From: Trueperaceae bacterium
GTDB lineage: Bacteria > Deinococcota > Deinococci > Deinococcales > Trueperaceae
Assembly (NCBI GenBank): GCA_007130445.1
Contig: SLSM01000020.1
Location: 1 to 8,848 of the forward strand
Length of the DNA: 8,848 nt
Direction of reading: 5' to 3'
Shown: positions 1-6,609 of the stretch, one piece after another
Layout of the letters: each line of letters begins with the position of its first letter
Numbering within the stretch: the first letter of the stretch is position 1
Program-made: the position numbers and the translations under genes
Notes under the pieces: model-generated
What the model was told of the DNA's origin: nothing
The model's database searches: none
The model's input: only the letters and a program-made list of their open reading frames with translations

Positions 1-662
1 ACCGACCCGGCGCCGTGCGCGCGGTGGTCCTCGACCCCATGCTGGGCGGGGAGCGGCGCACGCGCCTGATCCTCGCCGCCGACCTAGCGGGCGTCGCGTG
101 GCGCGACGACGCGCGTGCGCTGCGGGCCCTGCGGCACCGCAGCGACGCGCGCGCGCTCGTGCTGCTCGATGCGTCCCCCGACGCGCTCGACCCGAACGCG
201 GACCACCTGGCCCTGATCGCCACCCGCAACGCCGGCAACCTGGGGGCGGTCCTGCGTACGGCCCTCGGCTTCGACCTCCGCGACGTGGCCCTGATCGGCT
301 CCGCGCTCGACCCCTGGTCGCCACACGTCCTGCGCGCGTCGCTCGGGGCGCGCTTCGCGCTGCACGTCGCGACCTTCCCCGACGTCCGGACCTATCGCGA
401 GGCCCAGCCGGATCGGGTCGTGGCGGCGTTCGGTGCGGCCAGGCCGGAGCGGCCGAGCGTCGCGCTGCCCGAGGTGCGCCTGCCGCGTCCGCTCACGCTG
501 GCGTTCGGACCCGAGTGGTCGAACGCCGGCTCGGACGCTCTGCCCGCGGACGACGCCGACGACCTGGTCGTGCACATCCCCCAGCACCCCCATATCGAGA
601 GCCACAACCTGGCCGTCGCCGTTGGCATCGCGCTCTACGCGCTGCGGCACGGCGCGTGCTAG
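1..662 (+). CDS. TrmH/SpoU-family RNA methyltransferase (5' end probably outside window)
   Basis: Probable SAM-dependent 2'-O-ribose methyltransferase of the knotted SPOUT class, acting on tRNA or rRNA in the cytoplasm. Numbering from the GTG at 15, motif 1 is N72-A-G-N-L-G-A-V-L-R81, matching the family pattern with its key Arg. Motif 2 is F164-G-P-E167, and motif 3 ends S196-H-N198 followed by a hydrophobic helix. Motifs 2 and 3 are divergent: the usual Gly after Glu is Trp168, the motif 3 Gly is Pro192, and Leu between Ser and Asn is His197. The frame is open to the left edge (from base 3). The first ~60 residues look like the second half of an L30e-like substrate-binding domain, so I infer the true start lies upstream; GTG at 15 is the only start visible in the window. 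The stop TAG (660-662) lies inside the next gene's -10 box. Family is secure; the target RNA cannot be told. Confidence 0.85.
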   Translation, partial: RPGAVRAVVLDPMLGGERRTRLILAADLAGVAWRDDARALRALRHRSDARALVLLDASPDALDPNADHLALIATRNAGNLGAVLRTALGFDLRDVALIGSALDPWSPHVLRASLGARFALHVATFPDVRTYREAQPDRVVAAFGAARPERPSVALPEVRLPRPLTLAFGPEWSNAGSDALPADDADDLVVHIPQHPHIESHNLAVAVGIALYALRHGAC

Positions 663-665
663 CGT
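657..665 (+). promoter_or_regulatory. Extended -10 leaderless promoter for the MFS gene
   Basis: TG-C-TAGCGT: an extended -10 (TG at 657-658) with hexamer 660-665, then six bases and the ATG at 672. Transcription would begin at about the A of the start codon. There is no -35 match 16-18 bases upstream and no Shine-Dalgarno sequence. The first three bases of the hexamer are the stop codon of the preceding methyltransferase. The 14-base string at 652-665 recurs exactly before lnt (3615-3628). Motif and spacing are seen directly; promoter activity is inferred. Confidence 0.6.
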
Positions 666-671
666 CCGCGC

Positions 672-2084
672 ATGGCCCGCTTGCCACGCCGTCTCGCGTT
701 CGGGATCGGCGGCGCCGAGATCGGCGCCTCGCTGGCCTTCGTGGCCATCAACACCTGGCTGCTCTACTACCTGATCAACGTGGCGCGCGTGCCGCCGCTG
801 CTCGCCGGCGCGGTGTTCGTGGCGGGGCGCGTGGTCGACGCGATCACCGACCCGTTGATGGGGACGCTGGTCGACCGCACGCGCCAGCGCTTGCCGCGCC
901 TCCGCTGGGTGCGCTGGGGCGCGCTCCCGCTCGGGGCGGCCTTCGCGCTGCTGTGGTGGGCACCGGCGGCGGCTGGTGAGGCCGCCACCTGGGTGGCGCT
1001 CGCGGCGCTGCTGCTCACGTCGGTCCTGTACACGGTGGTGCAGGTCCCGGTCTTGTCGCTCACGCCCGACCTGGTGCCGGACTACGACGACCGCACCACG
1101 CTGACGGCGGTGCGCACCGCGTTCGCGGTCGTCGCGTCGATGCTGGCCGTGGCACTCCCGCCGCTCATCGTGTCGGCCGTCTCGGGCGGCGGCGACCTCG
1201 CCGCGAGCGCGCCGGCGGGGTGGGCCTGGATGGGGGTCGCGTTCGGCCTCATCGTGACGGCCGGCTACCTGACGCTGCCGCGCCTGGTCGCGGAGCCGCG
1301 AGCGTCGTCCGAGGCGCGCGGTGGCGGCGACGCCGCGTGGTGGACCGTCCTGCGCTCGCCTGGCTTCGCGAGCGTGCTGGTGACCTTCCTAGTCGTGACG
1401 ATCGGCATCATGCTCGTCAACTCGCTGCTGCCGTTCGCGCTCGAGTCGGTGCTGCTCGTGCCCGCCGCGCAGCAGACGACGCTCCTGGGGCTGCTGTTCG
1501 GCACGGCGGTGCTCACCTTCCCGGGCTGGGCGTGGCTCACGGGGCGCGTCGGGAAGCGCGGGGCGTTGACCCTGGGCGCGCTCATCCTCGCGGGTGCGTT
1601 GCTCGGTCTGATGGGGAGCGGGGTCGGGGCGGGCATGACCGCGTCGACGCTCGCGTGGACCGCGCTGGCCGGCGTGGGCCTGGCGGCCGTGATGGCGCTG
1701 CCGTGGGCGATGCTCCCCGACGTGGTCGAGTTCGACGCGCTGCGCTCCGGCGAGCATCGCGAGGGCCTCCTCTACGCCCTGTTCACGTTCGCACAGAAGC
1801 TCGCCGGCTCGATCGGCGTGTTCGCCAACGCGCTGGCGACGTCGCTGCTCGGCTACCAGGCCGGCAGCGCCGTGCAGGCCGAGTCGACCGTGCGCGGGCT
1901 GCAGATCGTCCTCGGCCCGATCGCCGCCGCGGTGTTCGTGGTCGCCGCGATCGTCGTGTGGACCTCGCCGATCACCCGTGCGAGCCACGCCCGCGCGCGC
2001 GCGGAACTCGACGCGCGCGAGGGGGCCGCCGCGGCGGTCGGCGCAGCGCCGGCCGCTGCGCTGCCGGAGGGCCCGCCGCGGTAG
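672..2084 (+). CDS. GPH (MelB-type) MFS sugar-cation symporter
   Basis: Inner-membrane transporter of 470 residues, probably importing a glycoside, pentoside or hexuronide with H+ or Na+. About twelve hydrophobic segments are visible. The N-terminal half has R-V-V-D56-A-I-T-D60-P-L-M-G followed by L-V-D-R-T, the GPH cation-site and loop signature; D56 and D60 correspond to the cation-binding Asp pair in helix II of MelB. The C-terminal half has P-D-V-V-E-F-D near residue 350, then H-R363-E-G-L-L-Y-A-L-F-T-F and Q-K-L, also typical of this family. The last ~30 residues are an Ala/Pro-rich, probably cytoplasmic tail. ATG 672 is chosen because it sits six bases after a TAGCGT box and gives a short basic N-terminus before helix I. 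Substrate is unknown, and no sugar-metabolism gene is adjacent. The stop TAG is part of the next promoter. Confidence 0.88.
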   Translation: MARLPRRLAFGIGGAEIGASLAFVAINTWLLYYLINVARVPPLLAGAVFVAGRVVDAITDPLMGTLVDRTRQRLPRLRWVRWGALPLGAAFALLWWAPAAAGEAATWVALAALLLTSVLYTVVQVPVLSLTPDLVPDYDDRTTLTAVRTAFAVVASMLAVALPPLIVSAVSGGGDLAASAPAGWAWMGVAFGLIVTAGYLTLPRLVAEPRASSEARGGGDAAWWTVLRSPGFASVLVTFLVVTIGIMLVNSLLPFALESVLLVPAAQQTTLLGLLFGTAVLTFPGWAWLTGRVGKRGALTLGALILAGALLGLMGSGVGAGMTASTLAWTALAGVGLAAVMALPWAMLPDVVEFDALRSGEHREGLLYALFTFAQKLAGSIGVFANALATSLLGYQAGSAVQAESTVRGLQIVLGPIAAAVFVVAAIVVWTSPITRASHARARAELDAREGAAAAVGAAPAAALPEGPPR

Positions 2085-2087
2085 ACT
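2082..2087 (+). promoter_or_regulatory. -10 box TAGACT, leaderless promoter for the TPR-like gene
   Basis: TAGACT ends seven bases before the ATG at 2095, placing the expected transcription start at or one base before the start codon. Its first three bases are the MFS stop codon. No TG extension and no -35 match is visible. The only purine-rich run upstream (GGAGG at 2066-2070) is 24 bases from the ATG, too far to act as a ribosome-binding site. Confidence 0.55.
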
Positions 2088-2094
2088 CGCGGTC

Positions 2095-2460
2095 ATGCGC
2101 GAACTGCTGTACAACGCCGCCCGCCACTACAAGCGTGGCAAGGCGCTGCTCGAACGCGGCGACGTCCGGGGCGCGCACAAGGCCTTCGAGGAGGCGCTGC
2201 TCGACCTGCACGCCGTGAAGCCGCAGCGCATGCGCGACGTGCTGCTCGCGCAGGTGTACCTGTCGCGCTACCAAGCCGGCCGCGAGGTCGACCCGCGCGG
2301 CGCCCGCGCCGACCTGCAGCTCGGCTACTCCTACGCCCGTACCACGCGTGAACCGACCGTTCGTCAGCTCGCCGAGACGCTGTGGCGTGCGGAGCGCGAC
2401 CGGCCCCAGGCGTCCGCGCCGGTCGGCCGCCGTGGCCCGCGCGGCAAGCGCACGTCCTAG
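2095..2460 (+). CDS. Small TPR-like protein of unknown function
   Basis: A 121-residue soluble protein whose family I do not recognise. The first ~40 residues look like one tetratricopeptide-type helix pair: Ala-Tyr, then G-K-A-L-L-E-R-G-D, then A-F-E-E-A-L with typical small/aromatic spacing. Further helices follow in residues ~45-60 and ~70-100, the latter containing L-Q-L-G-Y-S-Y-A. The last ~20 residues are a basic, Gly/Pro-rich and probably disordered tail ending in K-R-T-S, which could contact nucleic acid or another protein, though this is a guess. There is no signal peptide, membrane segment or catalytic motif. The frame stays open upstream into the MFS gene, but ATG 2095 is preferred because it lies seven bases after TAGACT and ten bases beyond the MFS stop. 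A helical-repeat scaffold or adaptor role is inferred from fold only. Confidence 0.72.
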   Translation: MRELLYNAARHYKRGKALLERGDVRGAHKAFEEALLDLHAVKPQRMRDVLLAQVYLSRYQAGREVDPRGARADLQLGYSYARTTREPTVRQLAETLWRAERDRPQASAPVGRRGPRGKRTS

Positions 2461-2463
2461 ACT
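2458..2463 (+). promoter_or_regulatory. -10 box TAGACT, leaderless promoter for the M20 peptidase gene
   Basis: TAGACT identical to the box at 2082-2087, again ending seven bases before an ATG (2471) and again starting with the stop codon of the preceding gene (TAG 2458-2460). No Shine-Dalgarno or -35 match is visible. Promoter function is inferred from the repeated motif and spacing. Confidence 0.55.
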
Positions 2464-2470
2464 CGGGGGC

Positions 2471-3610
2471 ATGGACCCCGCCACAGCCCGCCAGCATGCC
2501 CAAGGCCAGCGCGACGAGTACCTCGCCCTGTTGGAGCGCCTCGTGCGCATCGAGTCCCCCTCGCGCGACCGCAGCGGCGCCGACGCCTTCGTCGACGCGC
2601 TCTCGAGCGTGCTGCAGGGCGACGGCTGGTCGCTGCGGCGCGAGCCGCGCGCCGACGTCGGCGACATCGTGATCGCACGCATGCGCCACGGCGCGCCCGG
2701 GCCCGCCACGCTGCTGCTGTGCCACTACGACACCGTCCACCCGCGCGGCAGCTTCGGTGCCCAGCCGTGGCGCGTCGAGGGCGACAGCGCCGCAGGCCCG
2801 GGCGTCCTCGACATGAAGGCGGGGATCGTCGCGGGCGTGCTCGCCCCGCGCCTCGTACACGGCGCGAGCGCCTCGCTCGCCGGCCCGCTCACGCTGCTGG
2901 TCACGTCCGACGAGGAGATCGGCTCGGACGCGAGCCGCGCGCTCATCGAGGCGGAGGCCAGGCAGCATGCGCGCGTCTTGGTGCTGGAGCCCAGCCGCGA
3001 CGACGGCGCGCTCAAGGCGGGGCGCAAAGGCGTGGCCCTGTACACGATCGGCCTGCACGGCCGCGCCTCACACGCGGGCCTGGCACCCTTCGACGGCGCC
3101 AGCGCCCTGGTCGAGCTCGCCCACCTGGTGCTCGAGTTGACGCAGATCGGGAGCGCCGAGGTCGGCACCACCGTCACGCCGACGGTCGCGCAGGCCGGAA
3201 CGACGAGCAACGTGGTGGCCGAACGCGCCACGCTGGCGGTCGACGTGCGCGTGGCGGACCTGGCCGAAGCGGAGCGCGTCGACGCCGCGGTGCGGGGGTA
3301 CGCCGTGCGCGACCCGCGCGTGCGTGTCGACGTGGCCGGTGGGCTGAACCGGCCGCCCATGGAGGCGAACGCCGTCAACGCGCCGCTGCTCGAGCGCGCG
3401 CTCGCGCTCGCGAGCGCCGCCGGCTGGTCGGTCGAGGGCTCCGTCGTCGGGGGCGGCTCGGACGGCAACTTCACCTCGGCCCTCGGCGTGCCCACCCTCG
3501 ACGGGCTCGGCTCGGTCGGGGGCGGCGCGCACACGAGCGACGAGCACATCCGGATCGGCGAGAGCCTCGACCGGCTCGGGTTGCTCGCCTCGCTGCTCAT
3601 GGAGGCGTGA
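2471..3610 (+). CDS. M20-family metallopeptidase, CPG2-like (glutamate carboxypeptidase group)
   Basis: A 379-residue cytoplasmic di-zinc hydrolase, likely cleaving an amino acid from a peptide or N-acyl conjugate. The full metal and catalytic set is visible: C-H85-Y-D87, bridging D114 in V-L-D-M-K, catalytic E148 with ligand E149 in S-D-E-E-I-G, E173 in V-L-E-P, and H354 in G-A-H-T-S. These match the order H, D, E-E, E, H of Pseudomonas CPG2. The lid/dimerisation domain spans about residues 183-290 and begins with R-K-G-V followed by G-R-A-S-H-A-G, whose His reaches the partner active site in relatives. There is no signal peptide, unlike secreted CPG2. An in-frame extension to 2348 is rejected because it would overlap the preceding gene, while ATG 2471 follows the TAGACT box. 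Substrate cannot be assigned; ArgE/DapE-like alternatives fit less well because of the R-K-G-V and G-G-G-S-D-G segments. Confidence 0.88.
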   Translation: MDPATARQHAQGQRDEYLALLERLVRIESPSRDRSGADAFVDALSSVLQGDGWSLRREPRADVGDIVIARMRHGAPGPATLLLCHYDTVHPRGSFGAQPWRVEGDSAAGPGVLDMKAGIVAGVLAPRLVHGASASLAGPLTLLVTSDEEIGSDASRALIEAEARQHARVLVLEPSRDDGALKAGRKGVALYTIGLHGRASHAGLAPFDGASALVELAHLVLELTQIGSAEVGTTVTPTVAQAGTTSNVVAERATLAVDVRVADLAEAERVDAAVRGYAVRDPRVRVDVAGGLNRPPMEANAVNAPLLERALALASAAGWSVEGSVVGGGSDGNFTSALGVPTLDGLGSVGGGAHTSDEHIRIGESLDRLGLLASLLMEA

Positions 3611-3619
3611 CGGAGCGCG

Positions 3620-3628
3620 TGCTAGCGT
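3620..3628 (+). promoter_or_regulatory. Extended -10 leaderless promoter for lnt
   Basis: TG-C-TAGCGT with hexamer 3623-3628, six bases before the ATG at 3635. The 14 bases 3615-3628 are identical to those before the MFS gene. The box lies in the 24-base gap after the M20 stop (TGA 3608-3610), so here the stop codon is not part of the hexamer. No -35 match at normal spacing and no Shine-Dalgarno sequence close to the ATG. Confidence 0.6.
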
Positions 3629-3634
3629 GAGCGC

Positions 3635-5158
3635 ATGATCGCAGCGCTGGTCGCCCTCGCGGCCGGGGTGGCGCTGGCGGCGGCCTTCCCGCCGTCGGGG
3701 GTGTGGCCGCTCGTGCTCGTGCTCGCGGTGCCCTTCGCACAGGTCGCCCGCGCCGAGCGCCCGGCCGACGCGTTCTCGACGGCGGCAGCGTTCGCGCTCG
3801 GCTACTTCGGTCTGTACGTCCTGTGGCTACCGCTGTCGTTCTCCTCACCGGGCCTGCTGGGACCGTTCTACTGGCTGCTGCATCCCATCATGCTGATCGT
3901 CCTGGCTGTGACGTGGGGCTTGACGGCGTGGTTCGCCCGCCTGCTCGCCGGCCGCGGCGCGGCCACGCTGTGGCTGCTCGTGCCGTTGTGGGTGCTGGTC
4001 GAGTGGGCCCGCAGCCAGGGCTACTTCGCCTTCCCGTGGGGGACGCTCGGCTACGTGTGGCTCGACACGCCGGTGGCGCAGGCCGCGTCGCTCGTCGGCG
4101 TGACCGGGCTCTCAATCCTGACGGCGGCCCTGGCGGCGGCCGTGGCGGCGCCGTTCGTCGTCGAGGGCTCGGCACGCTCGCGCGGCAGGCTGGCGCTCGG
4201 CCGCTTCGTGCCGCTCGTGCTGGTCGTCGGTGTCCTCGGCGCCGGCTGGTGGTGGGGCGGTCGCACCGTACCGGCGAACCTCGGGCCGCTCGAGGCGACG
4301 GCGCTCTTGGTCCAGGGCAACGTCGACCCCTTCGGCCGGGCCGTGAGCGCGGCGCAGGAGCTCGACGTCCACCTCACCATCACCGAGCTCGGGGTGTCGG
4401 CGATGGCCGCTCCGCCGAACCTGGTGCTGTGGCCAGAGGGGGCGATGACGGGCTTCGACCTCGAGGCGGCCGGTTCGGAGGCGCTGCGAGCACGCATCCA
4501 GGCGGCCGCGCCCGGCTCGACGTTCGTGATCGGCGGTCGGGGCCGCGAGGGCGCGCGGAGCTTCAACAGCGCCTTCGTCCTCGAGGACGCCGTGGTGGTG
4601 GGGCGCTACGACAAGCACGTGCTCGTGCCGTTCGGAGAGCGCTGGCCCTTGATCGAGACGTTCTCGGGTGTCTACCGAGGCGTGTTCGCGGCGCTCAACC
4701 TGCCGATGCTGGTGAGCACCACGCCGGGCCCCGGTCCGGTGCCGCTGCCGTCGCGGCTGGGGCCGCTGGCGACGGGCATCTGTTACGAGTCGGTGTTCCC
4801 CGCGATCAGCGCCTCGATGGTGGCAGCCGGCGCGCGCGTGCTCGTGGTGATCACGAACGACGCCTGGTTCGCGCGCGGCGACGGTGCGCGGCAGCACCTC
4901 GACATGGGGAGGCTGCGCGCGATCGAGACGCGGCGCTTCGTGCTGCGTGCGGCCAACGACGGGATCACCGGCGTGGTCGACCCGTTCGGCCGCGTGGCGG
5001 CGGAGTACCCGCGCTTCACGGCGGGGCACCTCGCGGTCCGGTTCGGCCTGCGCGACGAGCTGACGCCCTTCGTACGCCACGGTCACCTGACGCCCTGGCT
5101 CCTGCTCGCCGCGACCGTGCTCGTGGGCGGCGTGGCCCTGGTGCGGCGGGCGGTGTGA
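3635..5158 (+). CDS. lnt: Apolipoprotein N-acyltransferase
   Basis: Catalyses the last step of lipoprotein maturation, moving an acyl chain from a phospholipid to the N-terminal Cys of diacylated lipoproteins at the periplasmic face of the inner membrane. At 507 residues it is close to the E. coli enzyme (512). Residues 1-~210 hold about six membrane segments, including the conserved E-W-A-R-S and F-P-W-G elements. Residues ~220-480 form a nitrilase-type domain with the catalytic triad E268 (L-W-P-E-G), K327 (Y-D-K-H) and C383 (G-I-C-Y-E). E335 in V-P-F-G-E matches a known essential Glu. Downstream N-D-A-W-F and A-N-D-G-I-T-G-V are also typical, and a last membrane segment precedes the basic C-terminus (R-R-A-V). 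ATG 3635 is fixed by the leaderless -10 box. All key residues are present, so it should be active. Confidence 0.95.
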   Translation: MIAALVALAAGVALAAAFPPSGVWPLVLVLAVPFAQVARAERPADAFSTAAAFALGYFGLYVLWLPLSFSSPGLLGPFYWLLHPIMLIVLAVTWGLTAWFARLLAGRGAATLWLLVPLWVLVEWARSQGYFAFPWGTLGYVWLDTPVAQAASLVGVTGLSILTAALAAAVAAPFVVEGSARSRGRLALGRFVPLVLVVGVLGAGWWWGGRTVPANLGPLEATALLVQGNVDPFGRAVSAAQELDVHLTITELGVSAMAAPPNLVLWPEGAMTGFDLEAAGSEALRARIQAAAPGSTFVIGGRGREGARSFNSAFVLEDAVVVGRYDKHVLVPFGERWPLIETFSGVYRGVFAALNLPMLVSTTPGPGPVPLPSRLGPLATGICYESVFPAISASMVAAGARVLVVITNDAWFARGDGARQHLDMGRLRAIETRRFVLRAANDGITGVVDPFGRVAAEYPRFTAGHLAVRFGLRDELTPFVRHGHLTPWLLLAATVLVGGVALVRRAV

Positions 5159-5218
5159 GCGCCGGGCGGTCGGCACAGGCGTCGCCGCTGCCCGCGATGG
5201 CCGATCTTCCCCCGGCGC
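5159..5218 (+). repeat. Inverted repeat A (GCGCCGGG ... CCCGGCGC) after lnt
   Basis: Perfect 8-base inverted repeat: left arm 5159-5166 starts directly after the lnt stop, right arm 5211-5218 ends just before the trkA -35 element. The 44-base loop and lack of a T-run argue against a classical intrinsic terminator. The arms interleave with those of inverted repeat B, so the two stems exclude each other or form a pseudoknot-like fold in read-through RNA. A short GC-only repeat may be chance. Confidence 0.35.
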
Positions 5219-5238
5219 CCTGGACAGCGCGGCGACGC
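5179..5238 (+). repeat. Inverted repeat B (GCGTCGCCGC ... GCGGCGACGC) reaching into the trkA promoter
   Basis: Perfect 10-base inverted repeat with arms 5179-5188 and 5229-5238. The right arm lies wholly between the -35 and -10 elements of the trkA promoter. This placement would suit a repressor operator pair or an RNA stem in transcripts running in from lnt, but neither is shown. In this base composition a chance 10-base match in a 100-base gap is uncommon though not excluded. Confidence 0.4.
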
Positions 5239-5249
5239 GGCAGTAGGAT
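5221..5249 (+). promoter_or_regulatory. Sigma-70-type promoter of the trkA-trkH-trkH operon
   Basis: The -35 element TGGACA (5221-5226, five of six to TTGACA), a 17-base spacer and the -10 element TAGGAT (5244-5249, four of six to TATAAT) form the best promoter in the window. Nine bases separate the -10 from the ATG at 5259, so the mRNA would have no leader or only a few bases. AGGA within the -10 box is ten bases from the ATG and could double as a weak Shine-Dalgarno only if transcription starts upstream, for example from lnt. Confidence 0.68.
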
Positions 5250-5258
5250 GCGCAGCCG

Positions 5259-6608
5259 ATGAACCTGGTCCTCGTGGGCGGTGGAGAGATCGGTGTGCAG
5301 ATCGCCGCCGCCCTCCACCGCTCCCACAACGTCACCGTGCTCGATCTCGACGAGGGCCGTGGTGAGGCCTTCGAACACCTCGACGTGCAGTTCATGCGCG
5401 GCAACGGCGCGGACCCTGACGACCTGCGCGCGGCCGGCGCGGACAAGGCCGACGCCTTCATCGCGTGCACCCTGAACGACGACATCAACGTGCTCGCCTG
5501 CCTGGCCAGCAAGGGCCTCGGCGCCAAGGAGACGATGGCGTTCGTGACGCGTCAGCGCTACGTCGACGCGTTCCGACAACGTGGCGCGATGCAGTCGATC
5601 GGGTTGACCATCGACCGGGTGCTGTGGCCGCAGCGCACGCTGGCCCATCAGATCGTCGAGATCGTGCGTGTCCCGCGCGCCCTGGATACCGCGTCGTTCG
5701 CCGGCGACCGCGTCAAGACGGTCGAGTACCGCATGGAGGAGAGCGACCCGTTCCTCGAGCAGAACCTCACGCAGCTCACCTTGCCGGACGGCGTGCTCGT
5801 CGTCGGCATCGTCCGTGACGACGACTTCATCGTCCCCTCCGGGGAGGACCGCCTACACGTCGGCGACAAAGTCGTGTTCATGGGGACCGCGGACGGCATC
5901 CGACGGGTCGAAGGGCGGTTCGCGCCCAGCCGACGCCGCCAACGCATCACCGTGATCGGCGGCGGCAACGTCGGCTTCATGGTGGCCGAGGAGCTGCTCG
6001 AGTACGGCGCGGACGTCACCATCATCGAGGCGGGCGAGGCACGTACCGAGAAGCTCGCGGCGCTGCTGCCCAAGGCCCTCGTCCTGCGCGGCGACGGGAC
6101 CGACCTGGAACTGCTCGAGCAGGAGCGCATCGAGGACTCCGACGTCGTGGTCGCCGTCACCTCCGACGACGCGACGAACCTGCTCATCTCGCTGCTCGCG
6201 AAGCAGCTCGGCGTCCCCAAGGTCATCACGCGCGTCGGCTACGCCCGTAACCGGCGGCTGTTCGAACGCGTCGGCATCGATGCGCCCCTGACGCCCCGCA
6301 CGGCGGCCGTCCAGGAGGTCGTGAACTGGCTGAAGCTCGACGAGGTCGACCACCTCGCGTCGATCGAGGACCGCGCCGAGGTGATGGAGGTCACGTACCC
6401 CCTCAAGGCCCAAGCGGGCAAGGTCAGCGAGCTCGGCTCGCCGCGCCATTCGCTCATCGGCGCGATCGTCCGGCAACAGCGAGCCATCGTGCCGCGCGGC
6501 GACACCACCATCCAGCCCGGCGATCACCTGTTCCTGATCACCACACCCGACAACGTCGACGCGGTCGAGGCCTGGCTGGAGCGGCACGAGCGCGGCCACC
6601 AGTTCTGA
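5259..6608 (+). CDS. trkA: Trk potassium uptake regulatory subunit TrkA
   Basis: Cytoplasmic gating-ring subunit that binds nucleotides and controls the TrkH potassium pore. The 449 residues show the full two-module layout of E. coli TrkA: RCK_N (1-~130) with G7-G-G-E-I-G12 and acidic D29 at the end of strand 2, RCK_C (~145-220), a second RCK_N from ~229 with G234-G-G-N-V-G239 and I-I-E, and a second RCK_C (~370-449). Both Rossmann glycine motifs are intact, so both halves could bind NAD(H) or ATP. The first motif has Glu where many family members have Gln or a hydrophobic residue. There are no membrane segments. It begins a three-gene unit whose next start is one base past its stop, supporting direct partnership with the following TrkH proteins. 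ATG 5259 puts the first glycine motif at residue 7, as expected. Confidence 0.95.
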   Translation: MNLVLVGGGEIGVQIAAALHRSHNVTVLDLDEGRGEAFEHLDVQFMRGNGADPDDLRAAGADKADAFIACTLNDDINVLACLASKGLGAKETMAFVTRQRYVDAFRQRGAMQSIGLTIDRVLWPQRTLAHQIVEIVRVPRALDTASFAGDRVKTVEYRMEESDPFLEQNLTQLTLPDGVLVVGIVRDDDFIVPSGEDRLHVGDKVVFMGTADGIRRVEGRFAPSRRRQRITVIGGGNVGFMVAEELLEYGADVTIIEAGEARTEKLAALLPKALVLRGDGTDLELLEQERIEDSDVVVAVTSDDATNLLISLLAKQLGVPKVITRVGYARNRRLFERVGIDAPLTPRTAAVQEVVNWLKLDEVDHLASIEDRAEVMEVTYPLKAQAGKVSELGSPRHSLIGAIVRQQRAIVPRGDTTIQPGDHLFLITTPDNVDAVEAWLERHERGHQF

Positions 6609-6609
6609 C

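Noticed and set aside
622..627. TTGGCA as -35 element for the MFS promoter
   Set aside because: It is 32 bases from the -10 box, far outside the normal 16-18 spacing; the TG extension is the better explanation.
2066..2070. GGAGG as ribosome-binding site for the TPR-like gene
   Set aside because: It is 24 bases before the ATG, too far, and upstream of the likely transcription start.
1220..2218. Open frame of 332 codons in another + frame over the MFS gene
   Set aside because: Arg-rich translation without motifs; the MFS frame has the GPH signatures throughout.
3392..3417. Two adjacent perfect palindromes (12 bases at 3392-3403 and 14 bases at 3404-3417)
   Set aside because: They lie inside the M20 coding frame in a run of Arg/Ala/Leu/Ser codons with GC-only third positions, so codon bias explains them; no sign of a binding site.
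5159..5218. Intrinsic terminator after lnt
   Set aside because: The 8-base stem needs a 44-base loop and no T-run follows; it may be regulatory but is not a standard terminator.
3703..5262. Long open frame of 519 codons overlapping lnt on the same strand
   Set aside because: Its translation is an Arg/Gly/Ala-rich, low-complexity product typical of a shifted frame in GC-rich DNA; the lnt frame carries a complete catalytic triad and membrane segments.
4112..5527. Long open frame of 471 codons on the minus strand across lnt, the gap and trkA
   Set aside because: The product is Arg/His/Pro-rich with no fold or motif, and it would span two well-supported + strand genes and their promoter. It is a composition artefact.
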